Positions 12,158 through 24,365 of a DNA stretch of 64,000 nt are shown here, in pieces. Both the position numbers and the translations under genes were made by a program. How positions within the stretch are numbered: the stretch's first letter is position 1; the number at the start of each line of letters is the position of its first letter. The notes beneath the pieces were generated by a model. That model worked only from the letters and a program-made list of their open reading frames with translations, was not told the origin of the DNA and did no database searches. The DNA is from Selaginella moellendorffii (lineage: Eukaryota > Streptophyta > Lycopodiopsida > Selaginellales > Selaginellaceae): assembly GCF_000143415.4 (NCBI RefSeq), contig NW_003314262.1:1991046-2055045 (forward strand). Direction: 5' to 3'.

Positions 12158-13280
12158 TGTCGCAAATGTGACTTCAGGTATCGAAAGTTATCTGTCGGCC
12201 AGTCCTTACGGACACTCTTACCTTACTGCCACGATGGCAGGAGGTCGGTATTGCTGGACCCTTTATTAGTCCCTCTTGTTCAAGTGTTAGTCAACGGGGC
12301 TTAGCATCTGTACTTGGCTGGATGAGCATAAGGAAGGAATTCCTAAGTGTCTATTTAGCTGAGCATACTCGGCCCGGCTTTTTAGTTCTCTTTTGCTCTG
12401 TCTTGCACTGGCTTGACAAGAACCCTCGCGTATTGAGATTGGTCCCTCAATATCGCTGGATGATAGCTTACCGTGTCTGCCAAACACCCTCGCTATCATG
12501 CCCTTTGTGTTAGTCTCATTTTGGTCCCAAATGCTATTTATGGAAAGTGTCCAGATTTGCTCATTTGGCATATCTACGGAATGTAAAGATCGGCCTGAAC
12601 ACAATGGTGTTCGTCCCGTGTCCAAATTTGCAATCTAAGGACATTATTTAGTAAGTTTCGAGCTTGTCCCAGAGACTAACTCTTAATACTAAAGGAGGCT
12701 TGGGGTGAAAGCCCAAAGCGTGTGTTCCTCAAGGAGGGGGGGGGTGCTGTGGGGGGTTCCGTAGGGATAGTGGGTAGGTCGGGCATGGCCGACCAACCTG
12801 AGGCATAGTCTAGCTCCCGCTTGCGTGCCTGTCCTTGTTCTGCGTCCGGCTTGGGTCTAAGCCCAAGTTCCATTCCATGCTAGTTGGTGGAGTACCTATA
12901 TCTTCGCGTTAGGCCACCGGTATGCCGAAATAGTGCCAGACTCCGTTTGGCTCTGTTTTGCGTGCTAGTCTTGGCATTGGGATGCTGGTTGCTCCAGGAC
13001 TGTTCCAAGTCGCCCCGGGCCCCTGTCCCTTCGCTCCTTGGGCTATATGCTCGAGAGTTGCTTTGTGGTTCGGTTCCATCACTCCTTGGCTCACGCTTGG
13101 GAGTTTGGCACCGTTCGTTCATTTAGTGGCCCAAGGCCCTGAACCTCAGGTTCTTATGGACACGTGGCATGTGACACGTGGCATCTGTCACGTGGCACAA
13201 AGAGGGTTTAGGTTCCGCTTCGTGGTGTTATCCTATGGTAAATCACCATAGGATAAAGGGTCAAAACCACGTGCGCTACA
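12158..13280 (+). repeat. Family A LTR
   Basis: Begins TGTCGCAAATG and ends GTGCGCTACA, 1123 bases. It is bounded on the left by a polypurine tract. Homologous LTRs lie at 42604-43733 (minus) and 53081-54001 (minus), the latter attached to a tRNA-Met primer site and gag-pol, which fixes the polarity. It contains the motif series GGCTTGGGGTGAAAGCCCAA, a poly-G run and CACGTGGCA repeats near 13160-13200. The ORFs in it are repeated in every LTR copy and are not genes. Confidence 0.8.
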
Positions 13281-14370
13281 GTTGGACCACAAGTTTATGA
13301 GGTTCGGCATGACGTTTAGCAGGTTGATCCTTCAGAGATTGTGCATGTGCAGCAGTTGAAACACTTCATACAAAGGGATCAAGAGTGGTTAATACCATCT
13401 ACAGATCCGCCGATGCCTCCTCTTGATGTTCCTCCAGATCCCGGCCCGTCTACAAGAGAACCCTGATGGTCTTCCATTATTCCGAGAGGAGGGGATGATG
13501 TGAGGGCCAAGTGTACGGTTATGATGCCGTATATTAATATTAGCATAGTGGTTTAGGGTTTAGGGTTTAGGGTTGTGGGGGGGTTCCGTAGGGATAGTGG
13601 GTAGGTCGGGTATGGCCGACCAACCTGAGGCATAGTCTAGCTCCTGCTTGCGTGCCTGTCCTTGTTCTGCGTCCGGCTTGGGTCTAAGCCCAAGTTCCAT
13701 TCCATGCTAGTTGGTGGAGTACCTATATCTTCGCGTTAGGCCACCGGTATGCCGAAATAGCGCCAGACTCCGTTTGGCTCTGTTTTGCGTGCTAGTCTTG
13801 GCATTGGGATGCTGGTTGCTCCAGGACTATTCCAAGTCGCCCCGGGCCCCTGTCCCTTCGCTCCTTGGGCTATATGCTCGAGAGTTGCTTTGTGGTTCGG
13901 TTCCATCACTCCTTGGCTCACGCTTGGGAGTTTGGCACCGTTCGTTCATTTAGTGGCCCAAGGCCCTGAACCTCAGGTTCTTATGGACACGTGGCATGTG
14001 ACACGTGGCATCTGTCACGTGGCACAAAGAGGGTTTAGGTTCCGCTTCGTGGTGTTATCCTATGGTAAATCACCATAGGATAAAGGGTCAAAACCACGTG
14101 CGCTACAATTGGACTACAAGTTTATGAGGTTCGGCATGACGTTTAGCAGGTTGATCCTTCAGAGATTGTGCATGTGCAGCAGTTGAAACACTTCATACAA
14201 AGGGATCAAGAGCGGTTAATACCATCTACAGATCCGCCGATGCCTCCTCTTGATGTTCCTCCAGATCCCGGCCCGTCTACAAGAGAACCCTGATGGTCTT
14301 CCATTATTCCGAGAGGAGGGGATGATGTGAGGGCCAAGTGTACGGTTATGATGCCGTATATTAATATTAG
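12750..14370 (+). repeat. Near-exact 827-base tandem duplication (12750-13545 and 13577-14370)
   Basis: The two copies differ by only a few substitutions (for example GACTGTTCC/GACTATTCC and AGTGCC/AGCGCC) at a constant offset of 827. Each unit carries the 3' two thirds of the family A LTR, a Ty3/gypsy pol tail and an LTR start of another family. At the seam sits GGTTTAGGGTTTAGGGTTTAGGGTT (about 13552-13575), a plant telomere-like tract. Confidence 0.9.
13311..13466 (+). pseudogene. Ty3/gypsy integrase C-terminal tail remnant (first copy)
   Basis: The frame contains VHVQQLKHFIQRDQEW followed by a proline-rich tail and a stop (TGA at 13464-13466). This is the usual C-terminal signature of Ty3/gypsy polyproteins. 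A purine-rich stretch (GAGAGGAGGGGATGA) and a TGTGAGGGCCAAG LTR start follow. It is only the extreme 3' end of an element whose remainder is missing, probably through insertion of the family A LTR. The second copy, in the tandem duplicate, is at about 14138-14293. Confidence 0.6.
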
Positions 14371-14470
14371 CATAGTGGGATTTTGGTAGCCGTCGGATTA
14401 GTTTCAATCTGGACCACTTGCTCCTGTATATAAGCTAGGGTTTTTGGGCTAATTGATATGCACATTTCTG
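14325..14470 (+). repeat. Start of a third LTR family (TGTGAGGGCCAAGTG...)
   Basis: It follows the pol tail and purine tract, and contains ATATTAATATTAGCATAGTGG and a TATA-like CCTGTATATAAGC near 14424-14437. A reverse-strand homologue occurs at about 60185-60300. The truncated first copy ends at about 13552. Only the 5' part is recognisable. Confidence 0.5.
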
Positions 14471-14479
14471 TATTCCCTT

Positions 14480-16390
14480 TCCATATTCCATGCACTCACA
14501 AAGTTATAATATATGATTTTTAATAAGTTTTTCATTACTATTTTATGTCATAAATATTATTTATTATCCATTTTTCATATACACTATATTAAATATAAAA
14601 TTTAAAATATAATAATTTTATTATTTTATATAAACTATATAAACCTACAAATGATGAAACGAGTTGCACTACTTGCTGAGATTACAACAGGAACATTTTT
14701 GGTTCTTTGGTAGAATAAATATAATTTATAAAGTGTAATTTTCATATTTGGTATAATAAAACATTTGAAGTAATAATTAAAAAATTTATTTTCTTAAAAA
14801 TTATATATGTAAATTCTATATATACATATATGTATAGACTGTATTTATATCAATAGTCATAGAGGAAGATTACTTTAGAAAATTTGAGGATCAACACAAC
14901 TATTTAGTTAAAGGTGGCAACATGTGATAAAAATTTGATATGTTAAAATTGATATTTAGTAATTTAGTTTAATCATATGATATGTTGAAATTGATATTTG
15001 GTGATTTAGTTTTCTCTTGCTAGGCTTAACTTGAAAGGTAAGGTGTCAAAAGAGTGGGGTCTCAAGAGATTGTGGCTCTTATCTTGGGCATGAATTACAA
15101 GGAAATTTAGTGGATTATAAGTAAAGGAAACAGCTCGACAATAGTATATAGGGGTTTAAAAATAAATAGAAAAATACAATGAATAAGATTAAATTTTAAT
15201 GAATGATAAGCTCCTTTTCATTAAAATCAGATTTTCCCATCATAGTAAGACATAATAATATATGTCCATATGCTATGTCTTAATTCACTTCAATATTTTC
15301 CTTTTATCTTTTTTATTTTTTTATTTTTGTAACATTGGTTTACCATAAGATAATCACAGAACCCTTGGACATGTACACCATGGACAGCAAAGCCAAACCT
15401 GAATTTTAGGGCCTTAGGCCTTTAAATAAAAGTACAAAGCCAAACTCCCAAGTTACAACCAAGGAACAAAAAAATTGGGGCATGAAACAACTCTTGAGTA
15501 TATAGCCCAGAAATGAAGGGATAAGAGTACAGAATGACATTTGGGTAATCCTAAAGCATCTAAAATCCTAACACCAAGACTAGCATATAAAACAGAAATT
15601 ACAAAGTTTAACACTATTTTAACTACTAGTGGCTTAATGCAAGGATATAGGTATTCCATCACTAACATAGTATGGAACTTAAGCCAAATGCAAAATAAGG
15701 ACAAGCACACAAGCAGAGAGTTAAATTATACTATGTACATATGGTTTTCACCTTTTACCCTATAATGGTTTAAAAGAAGCATCTAGTGACATCCTAAAAA
15801 GTCTAAACTAATGATTTTACAAATATTTAGAATAAATTTGGAAGTGTTTAAGAAAGTTTATAAATTATAAACATTAATGTAAATGGTAGATTATATTAGA
15901 ATATCCAGGTATATTCTTGATATATCCATTACCCATTAGCACTCATAAACAAAAATGCTAATTAATTAGTGTATAAAATTTCAAATATTTTATTTAGAAT
16001 TTTCTAAACACTCCACTTATAATAGTTTTACCTAATGGCAAACTAAAAATCATTTTATAAAAAATACTGTTATATTTTCTAAGTTCCCATCTAATAACCT
16101 TTCTAATAAGTGTTAGTAGAAGGAATATAGTCATTGGCTAATCCATTAAATATTTGTCCATTTGGTATTTATTAAAAGATAAAAATTACAAAAAAAAAAT
16201 AAATTTTAATTATAAAATTTTATTGTTATGTGTTATTTTTGTTAAAACCAAATTATGGATGTACTTTATAAGAAATATTCGTTATAAATATTTTATAATA
16301 ATGATCATATATATTTATTGTGCTAGACATATTGAATATTATAAGCATAGAATTTACACAGCTTTACTATCTATATTCTTCTTATACTTA
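14480..16390. other. AT-rich gene-free stretch with one degenerate family A LTR (about 15340-15730, minus)
   Basis: Mostly AT-rich low-complexity DNA. Within it, 15340-15730 is a diverged reverse-strand family A LTR, recognisable by the segments TTTACCATAAGATAA, AAACTCCCAAG and CTTAATGCAAGGATATAGG. I see no gene. Confidence 0.6.
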
Positions 16391-16395
16391 TTGTA

Positions 16396-16830
16396 ATGAA
16401 AATATTTTTCACAACTACTATATTATTGGTGCATAGTTTTCTGATACTAGTTAGAACCAGTTTTTCACAACCTTGTGAGGATATTACTCCAGGATATTTT
16501 AGATCTAATAATGAAATAGCCCCTGAAGGGTTTCGAGATCAATTAACTGGTGTTTATAGACAAATATATTCTAAGGATGCCATTTCAAAAACACTCAATT
16601 ACAAGTCACCAACAGAAATATATGGAACATCTCGTTGTAATATAAGTTCAAATGCTAAAGATTGCTTATATTGCTTAGCTGTTATAATAGCTTTCAATGA
16701 TCAACAAATTATGTTATCAACTGGATTTGCCATGTGTTCTGCAGATAATAATTGCTACTTACGGTATGAAACATATAATTATTTTAAAAAACAAGTTTAT
16801 ACCAATATAAATCCTTTCAGAAACACTTAG
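16396..16830 (+). CDS. Secreted single-domain Gnk2 (DUF26, ginkbilobin-2-like) protein
   Basis: A 144-aa protein. Residues 1-24 form a hydrophobic secretion signal (FFTTTILLVHSFLILV core), so the mature product should be extracellular. The mature part shows the Gnk2 hallmark C-X8-C-X2-C (C81, C90, C93). C27, C114 and C120 bring the total to the six cysteines expected for three disulfides. A CYLRYETY segment (120-127) matches the conserved C-x-LRYE-x-Y region of the family. Family members bind mannose in fungal walls (ginkbilobin-2) or form the ectodomains of cysteine-rich receptor kinases. This one has no kinase and is about the length of ginkbilobin precursors. The ATG chosen is the first before the signal peptide. 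AATAAA follows the stop at 16832-16837. The gene is intron-free and sits in AT-rich DNA. An antifungal role is an inference from the family. Confidence 0.82.
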   Translation: MKIFFTTTILLVHSFLILVRTSFSQPCEDITPGYFRSNNEIAPEGFRDQLTGVYRQIYSKDAISKTLNYKSPTEIYGTSRCNISSNAKDCLYCLAVIIAFNDQQIMLSTGFAMCSADNNCYLRYETYNYFKKQVYTNINPFRNT

Positions 16831-16839
16831 AAATAAAAT

Positions 16840-17100
16840 TTATCTTTGATTTTGGTTGCAAACTTACTAAATTTTTCATTCTTAAATTGTGTCATAATAT
16901 ACAATTGTTAACTAAAATTATGATTAATTTGTTCTTTTAAATATATTATTTACTGTTTCTATATTTAATAGTAACTATATATTTCTTTATTTCAAATAGT
17001 TCATAAATACAATATATATTATTTACAATTAATATTACTTCCTAATTCATTTATATTTTACGTAATTAAATACTTATATAAAAACTATAAACCAAAACTG
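16840..17100. other. AT-rich 3' flank of the Gnk2-like gene
   Basis: Very AT-rich with no coding potential seen. Family A LTR sequence begins near 17100. Confidence 0.6.
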
Positions 17101-18553
17101 TGTTATTTGTATAAATAAGTTTAGTTGAGTAGGTTAGGCATGATTAACTAACTTGAGGTATAATCTTACTCCCACTTGTATGTCTATCCTTGTTTTGCAT
17201 TTGACTTGGGTTTAAACTCAAGTTTTATATGCTAGTTGATGGAACACATATATCTTCGTGTTAAGCCATTTGTAGTGCACTTTATTTCTCTCCCCTTAAA
17301 CCAATTGGAAAAGAGGCATTTGACTTGGGTTTAAGCTCAAGTTTTATATACTAGTTGATGGAACACCTATATCTTCGTGTTAGGCCATTTGTAGCACATT
17401 TTATTTCTCTCCCCTTAAGCCAATTGGAAAAGAGGCAATTACTTGATGAGAGAGCCCTTAATGGCTATTTTATCCCCATTTATCCCCTAAAGTTCCAAGG
17501 ATTCACGGTGATAGTATATTTAAATCTCATCCCTTTAAGCCAATTGGAAAAGAGGCAATTACTTGATAAGAGAGCCCTTAGTGGCTATTTTATCCCCATT
17601 TATCCCCCAAGGTTCCAAGGATTCACGGTGATAGTATACCTAAATCTCATCCCATGATCATATGCGCTACATTCACCCCCTTTTCAGAGATGTTAATGTC
17701 TTCATTGACTATTGACTAACAACCTTTACTAAGCCAAAGGGTACCAGCACCTCCATTTCGGCACTAAATCTATCAATCCTTCCATTGTGTAAACTAGCTA
17801 TTCCATGTGAAACAACTAGTCATCCACCCATACTGCAGTCCCACGGTGGATACCTTTGTCCGTGTATACTCCACACAAAAGGAAATACGTACGCATGGAT
17901 GCCCAATACATACAATTTCAAATTTAGGGGTAGGAATATACCTTGCTCAAGGGTATATTATATTTTTAAGTAGCCACTAATCAATGGGAATCGAACCTAT
18001 GCCATTTGCTCCGATACCAACTGTAGCACACCTTATCTTTCTCCCCTTAAGCCAACTGGAAAAGGGGCAATTGCTTGATGAGAGAGCCCTTAGTGGCTAT
18101 TTTATCCCCATTTATCCCCCAAGGTTCCAAGGATCCATAGTGACAGTATATCTAAATCTTATCCCATGATCACATGCACTACACCATTGATATGCTGAAA
18201 TAACGTTAAACTTCATTTGGCTCTGTTTTGTGTGTTGATCCTGGCATTGGAATGTTGGATGTTCTAGGATTATTTCAAGTCGTTCCCTCTTTACTCTTTG
18301 GGTTGTACACTCGAGAGTCACTTTATACTCCAGTTCATTTGCTCTTTGGCTCCATGCTTGAGATTTTGGCTTCGTTCCTTCATTCAGTGGCTTAAAACTT
18401 TAAAACTCGGGTTCTACTTCACTGTCCTTGGACACGTGGCATATGGCACATGGCATATGATATGTGGCACATGGAGGGTTTAGGTTCTACTTTGTGGTTA
18501 TTTTATGGTAAATCACCATAGGATAAATGATGAAATCCATGTGTATTACATTT
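17100..18553 (+). repeat. Diverged family A LTR interrupted by a TRIM element
   Basis: The segments GTAGGTTAGGCATG, AACTTGAGGTATAATC and GCTAGTTGATGGAACAC (17130-17390), and then GATATGCTGAAATAACG through ATGGTAAATCACCATAGGATAAA to GTGTATTACATTTGGTAT (18190-18560), follow family A LTR order. The intervening 17390-18183 is a separate insertion. A local tandem duplication of about 105-125 bases (17202-17330 and 17310-17395) precedes it. The TTTGGTATTTGAG at the end resembles a decayed primer-binding site, so this was a 5' LTR. Confidence 0.6.
17390..18183 (-). mobile_element. TRIM (miniature terminal-repeat retrotransposon), TSD CCATT
   Basis: On the minus strand the element runs from TGTAGTGCATGTG (18183) to the reverse-complement end at 17390. 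The 5' LTR is 18029-18183 (155 bases). It is followed by the primer-binding sequence TGGTATCGGAGC (18015-18026), a short non-coding middle, a polypurine tract AAAAGGGGGTGAA (about 17672-17684) and the 3' LTR (17390-17671). The 3' LTR is longer because of an internal duplication of about 120 bases. The 5-bp repeat CCATT flanks both sides (17385-17389 and 18184-18188). There is no coding capacity, as expected for TRIMs. Confidence 0.75.
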
Positions 18554-18559
18554 GGTATT

Positions 18560-19237
18560 TGAGTATATGTCTCAACGAGTACTATCTAATAAGATCGGGC
18601 AATTAATCTCATTGCATATGCATAGATGAAAGAAATAATCCAAATAAGTACACATTTGGGTGCTAAGACTTCATATTTGTTCCTTGGGTATGTATTTTGG
18701 TTACCTTTTTGTACCATATTTTATGAGCTTGCTCTTGGGCTCATAAGTTGGACTAAAATGTTCTATTTGCATGAGTTTGTGCTTGGGCTTATGAGTGAGG
18801 CACATTAGCAACTTAAGATTATAATTTGATGTGGCAGAATTAATGTTAGTCTATTGATAGTTACCATGAGTTGAACTATGTACCATGGGTGAAAGTAAAC
18901 CTCCTCTAGGTTTGCTATAAGTGGCAAATAGGTTGGTCCATAACTGTTTAGCATGGCACTAGTGGATCCTTCTTAGGCATGATTATAAATGGATAAATTA
19001 AGACTATAGGGATAAGTCTATTAATTCAAGTAGTTTTTGCCGTGCTCTCTCATAAACTTTTCTTGGATTGGACTGAAGGCAGGGCAAATGTAAACTTCAG
19101 GTTTGGTTAAAGATGAGACTGAAAAGAGAATCCTTAAGGACAAAGGATCAAACACATAAATCATTTTCTCTTTTGGGAAAGATGATTTACAACAAGATGT
19201 TAACTTATTACTCGTATTCATATCATACAATCAAGAG
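18560..19237. other. No gene seen; likely decayed family A internal sequence
   Basis: It follows a decayed LTR/PBS and contains only short frames. It is the insertion target of the family B element that starts at 19243. Confidence 0.4.
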
Positions 19238-19484
19238 TCTCTTATGAGACAGAAAATCCCTAGGCCCCAAAGTGGAGCCGGAAAGGGTGCCACGTGGTAG
19301 TGGCCGAAGCGAAAGCCAAATGAGCGTAACACGTTTAGACTAAAAGCTCCAACTTGGAAGGTCGAGAGCGGGAGTGGAACTCCCAACAAAGTACTCAAGG
19401 AACAAGCACGAAGCGAGCAATAAGCGAGGCTCCAAAAAGGGACCCAAAAAGGACCAACACATGATACGTGGAAGTGTCCGACAT

Positions 19485-19940
19485 GGACCCGAGTTGGAGT
19501 CCGAAGTGGAGTCTAAAGTGGAGTCCGAGATGGACCCGAGTTGGAGTCCGAGATGGAGTCCGAGATGGACCCGAGATGGAGTCCGAGATGGAGTTCGAGA
19601 TGGAGTCCGAGACAGACCCAAGAAGGAGTCCGAGATGGAGTCCGAGATGGACCCGAGATGGAGCCCGAGATGGACCGAGACGGAGTCTAAGATGGAGTCC
19701 GAGGTGGACCTGAGACAGAGTCCAATATGGACCTGAGATGGAATCCGAGATGGAGTCCGAGAAGGACCCAAGATGGAGTCCGAGGTCAAGACCGAGACCA
19801 GGACCGAGACCGGGACCGAGACCGAGACCGAGACTGAGACCGAGATCGGGACCGAGACTGAGGCCGAGGTTGAGACCCAGTCCGAGTCCGAGTCCGAGTC
19901 CGAGTCCTAGTCCGAGTCCAAGTCCGAGTTCGAGTCGGAG
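19485..19940 (+). repeat. GAGTCCGAGATG minisatellite and GAGACC/GAGTCC array in the 5' family B LTR
   Basis: Units of 12 bases (GAGTCCGAGATG, GACCCGAGATG variants) grade into 6-base units (GAGACC, then GAGTCC). Because the unit length is a multiple of three, long spurious frames of ESEME or SDSIS type appear on both strands. Confidence 0.9.
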
Positions 19941-20335
19941 AGGGTGAAAGCCCAAAGCGTTCGTCTCCCAGACCCTGGGTGGTTTAGTGAGCTCCAAAAG
20001 TATAGTAAGGGGGAGGACTGCAGTGGAGCCAGTTTGGCCAGGAAAGGCCAGTTTGGCCCAAGAAGGCTGTACTCAGTGTTGGGTGATGAGCTGCCCACTG
20101 GGAAGTCCAAGATTAGAGTGAATACAGACCGACAAGTGGGGTAGCTTGGTGAAGTGTTCAAGAGCCGGCTCTAGTTCCCCCGGGAGATCGACTGACTGAT
20201 GCTCCCAGTCCAAGTGTAGGTGGCACTACCTACTTGGATACCAGGCGTGGCTCAACGGAACCTTGCTCTAAGCCCATGGCTAGAGCACCCAAAAGCGAAA
20301 GGCGGGGAGAGTACCCACGAGGCTTGCGTAAGGAA

Positions 20336-23300
20336 TAGAGTCAAGGAATAATCTTGAGGAAAGCATTTGGACTGAGGTGTGTGATGCCCCATGAAGGATG
20401 GGGAGGATCTTGAGATCCAAGTATGAGAGCAGTATGTATCTTATTGATGGCAAAAGGTGCCATGCTAAAGTCATGGGAAAGAGTTTCCCGGAAGAAAACA
20501 ACTTTAACACAAAGCTGTGTATGAACTCTATGGTGCAGTGCTAATGGATAGTTAGCATGAGGAACAACTATATTAGTCTTGGCAAAGAACTAGACACTAA
20601 TAAGTAGTGTCATAAGGATAGGCTCATGGGGCCAATGGTGTGGAGACACCAAATGCCCCAAGGTGTGATACCTTGAGGTTATGTTGGTGGGTTCATAAAA
20701 ACCCCTTGCCAAGGGAATCCCAACGGAAATGGGAATGGCATAGCCTAAGCTGAAAGGCATGTGGTAAAGTATGGTGACCAAAACAATGATAGAAGTGTAA
20801 AAGCACTAGCAATGAGTTGTAGGACTTGACAACTATGAGGCAACTAAGCAAAAGGTGCAAGATAATTGGTTAAACTGGTAGAAGGTAATTACCCAAGACT
20901 TCTTAATGGCATAACAAAGTTAAATATACCCTTATGGGGGATAAATTATTTATGTTGTGATATAGTAAGTCAATGTCATAAAAAGGAATGCTCATTGTCA
21001 AAGAGGCCATCATTTGGGACATCCAAACGCTCTAGAACACCAGGAGGTGGTGTTTGATGTCGCGAGGGCAATAGATAAGGCCCAAGGGACTAAGTTCCTA
21101 GCGAATGATGGATGGGAGATGCCATCCAAATGTCCAAGGTTGCAGAGACGGGAGAAGACTGTCTACCCGAATTGGACAAAGCCAAAAATGGAATTTTGGC
21201 AAGGCTAGTGATGGACAGGTAAGGGCCCATAAGTAACAACGTTAATCCTGGTGTGTGAGATTATAAGGTGAGCATACATGGATTGAGGAACCACTCTCTA
21301 GGCTATCGGGTCGGTTCATCCCTAAGAATACTTGCTAAGGCATAATAAAAAGTGCAAAGCTATCCTCCTAGTCTAGAGGGGAATGATCGAAGGAAAGGTG
21401 TGAAGCTAAAAGCAAGTAGTAAGGGGATAGAACCAAACCATAGGAATTGAAGGGCATAACCAATAGTGGTTATGTCAGTTGGGAGTGGAAAATCAAGTGG
21501 GGGCTTGAGGGTGTTGTTGCTAGCAACCGTGATATCATAGAGAGTCTAAAATATGGAATTGTCCATGTTAGACTATATGGCAACTAGAAATCTTGCGAAA
21601 AGGGAGGCCTTAGCAAACTAAGGGACAGAGTTCCTTCAAAGTTCCCAAAGACAATTCTAGGTAGCTTAGTACCTAGGAAGCCAAGCGTAAATGGTTCCTA
21701 GAACGTGCAAAATCAGAGTGGCGCAACAAAAGTGTGGTTTTGAAGCTGGCCATGAGGCGAAGCTATCAAGGTTGGGGAAGTGGTTCTTGAGTGTTCAAAG
21801 AGAGGGCTTTGAATGAAAGTCAATGGTTAAAGACTTTCACGCTTATGCATGAACCATGTTACGGTGGCCGAATGACTTACTAAATGAGATTGGCAAGTTA
21901 GGGGGACAAATCCCCTAGTTGAAGGTGCTAACTTCAAAAGGGGTGGCCTATGGGGCCGAGCATGGAGGAGTCCATACATGATCCCAAACTTGTCAAGTGA
22001 GAGGACTTGGCAGTGCGGAAGAACTAGGTTCCTAAGTTGTGATCTATAGCGCGCTTTGACTATAAGTTAGTACACCGGCGTGGGGAGTCATGCCAGGCAT
22101 CTTGGATAATGCCTTCTGTAGATGCATATACGGAGGTTGGGTTTGAGTCCCGATCCTCTAGTGCTTGGGTTCGAGTCCCAAATCACTAGGGCGTGGTGAT
22201 GGTTTGGAATATGAAGACACTCATTTTTCGGTGGTCATAGACTCTCAGTGAGGAGACTAGTTTGGGCACACTGCCAAGCGAGGGATGCTTCGGAGTCATG
22301 ATGTACAGTTAAATTGCTTAGTGTAAAAGTTCGGCATATCTAACTTGAAAACTTTGGTGCAAGTGGCACCAAGGACGTGGTGAATGAGATGGGACACCCA
22401 GTCTCAATAGCTATGGACCCTTGGTCAGATGGGCTAGCTTGGGTGCACCGCCAAGCGTGGGGGATGCCCCTGGGGTCATGGTCAACAAGTTAAAGGTCTG
22501 GAAGACCTAGTTTCTATTGGTAGACCTATTAAAGGGTCAAGATGAGATCACTAGGTGATTTTGTGGCTAAACAAGGATAAAGTCTTTATTTGGGTTAAAG
22601 AATATGATTCCTAATTCAAAGTGTTGATTTGAACTATTGATAATGGTGTGGCATGGTCAAGGTGACCAAGTGGGAAGAACACCTAAAGGAAATGAGCTAT
22701 GTCAATGCTGTGGCATAGTAAGTTCAAGGAAAGTAGTCTCTATAAGAGATCCAAGGGACGGTCTCAAAAGTTGGGCCGTGGATAAAGTCCACAACAGAAG
22801 ATGTTAGAGAGACGTACTAGGGGTGAACACCTCTGGACTTAGCAAAAGCAAACTGTTTGCTATGGAACTGAAAGGAAACCTCGAAAATGGACGTAGCGAT
22901 CCTATGTTGCTGGGTGCGACAATCAAGGATAGGAGCAAAAGACTAGTGGCTAAGAAAAGAGCCATGGGAATCATGGGAAAGAATCCAAATGGCAAAGTTA
23001 GGCCGAGAACACTAATGTGTTGGGTGCTAACGGATTGTGGGAAAGGCAATGTTTCACTAAGATGGATTCTCAACCACTCCGATTTGGTGAAAGTGGATGC
23101 TCCAAAGGGGGGAGCAGTAAAGTAGCCAAATAATAGGGCCGTGGGCAGCCCTAGCACCAATTATGATAACTGGAACTTAGTGCTAAAGGTGGCACGATAT
23201 TGGAGAGAGGATGATGGTACCCTCAAGTAAAGAACTTCCTAGGATAAGGAAGTGGAGTTGCACCATGTGCAACGTAAAGTGTCGGAGACACCTAAGAAAT

Positions 23301-23654
23301 TGACTTTGAGAAGTCAAAATTAAAAGTTACAAAGTGCAAAGGTTATGTCAATGGAATCTGAGGCTACTCGAGAATGAGTAGTGGAATTGAGTTAGAGAGT
23401 GTGTCTCTAACGTGTTTAGTGAGAACTAAATAATAAAAGGGAGTAAACCACCCCAAATGGTCGAGTGAGTCTCTAAGTTGGAGAGACTATGTTCCTTAGA
23501 GGATGGACAAGGCATGGTGAGCCTTTGGTGTCAAACCATAGACAAACTTTGGTTGGGTGCCAAAGATGGAAATGGTAATACATGCGGGTGTTACTTTATA
23601 AAAGGGGTTTACCGTTCGATAAGGACATCAAACTTCTTCTATGAGTGGTGGAGT
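20336..23654 (+). other. Internal region of the family B element, no coding sequence recognised
   Basis: 3.3 kb of moderately GC-balanced sequence with only short frames. Two T-arm-like hairpins (TTGGGTTCGAGTCCCAA and a variant) lie at about 22137-22190. They have relatives on the minus strand near 50020-50085, showing that 49834-50167 belongs to the same family. Confidence 0.55.
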
Positions 23655-24313
23655 TGTGAGACACAAAATCCCTAGGCCCCAAAGTGGAGCTGGAAAGGGT
23701 GCCACCTAGTAGTGGCCGAAGCGAAAGCCAAACGAGTGTAATATGTTTGGACTAAAAGCTCCAACTTGGAAGGTCGAGAGCGGGAGTGGAACTCCCAACA
23801 AAGTGCTCGAGGAACAAGCACAAAGCGAGCAATAAGCGAGGCTCCAAAAGGGACCCAAAAAGGACCAACACATGACACGTGGAAGTGTCTGACATGGACC
23901 CGAGTTGGAGTCCGAAGTGGAGTCCAAAGTGGAGTCCGAGATGGACTCGAGATGGAGTCCGAGGTGGAGTCCAAGATGGACCGGAGATGGACCTGAGTTG
24001 GAGTCCGAGGTGGAGTCCGAGATGGACCCGAGATGGAGTCCGAGATGGAGTCCGAGATGGAGTTCGAGGTGGAGTTCAAGGTAGACCTGAGATGGACCCG
24101 AGATGGATCCAAGATTGAGTCCGAGACAGACCCGAGAAGGAGTCCGAGATGGAGTCCAAGATGGACCCGAGATGGAGCCCGAGATGGACGGAGATGGAGT
24201 CCGAGGTGGACCCGAGGCAGAGTCCGAGATGGACCTGAGATGGAATCCGAGATGGACCTGAGATGGAATCCGAGATGGAGTCCGAGGTCAAGACCGAGAC
24301 CAAGACCGAGACT

Positions 24314-24365
<52 letters not shown>

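Noticed and set aside
13140-13200. Repeated CACGTGGCA as further copies of the transposon palindrome
   Set aside because: The spacing and core differ (no GGCC centre), and it belongs to the family A LTR.
12880-13251. Paired frames of 60-97 aa repeated at 13711-14078 and near 61256
   Set aside because: They lie inside family A LTRs and recur with the repeat. There is no protein-like conservation pattern.
17990-18028. tRNA-like GGTTCGATTCCC on the minus strand
   Set aside because: It lies just inside the TRIM primer-binding site, is part of the retroelement, and no cloverleaf can be drawn.
19340-19997. Long frames rich in ESEM, SDSIS, or LGLGLG on both strands (also 23672-24493, 46076-47018, 49480-49782)
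   Set aside because: They are translations of the GAGTCCGAGATG minisatellite, whose unit is a multiple of three. No domain or start context supports a gene.
22137-22190. tRNA-like T-arms (GGTTCGAGTCC) suggesting a tRNA or SINE
   Set aside because: Only T-arm-like hairpins are visible. I found no acceptor stem, anticodon arm or A box at the right distance, and the segment is part of the family B interior.
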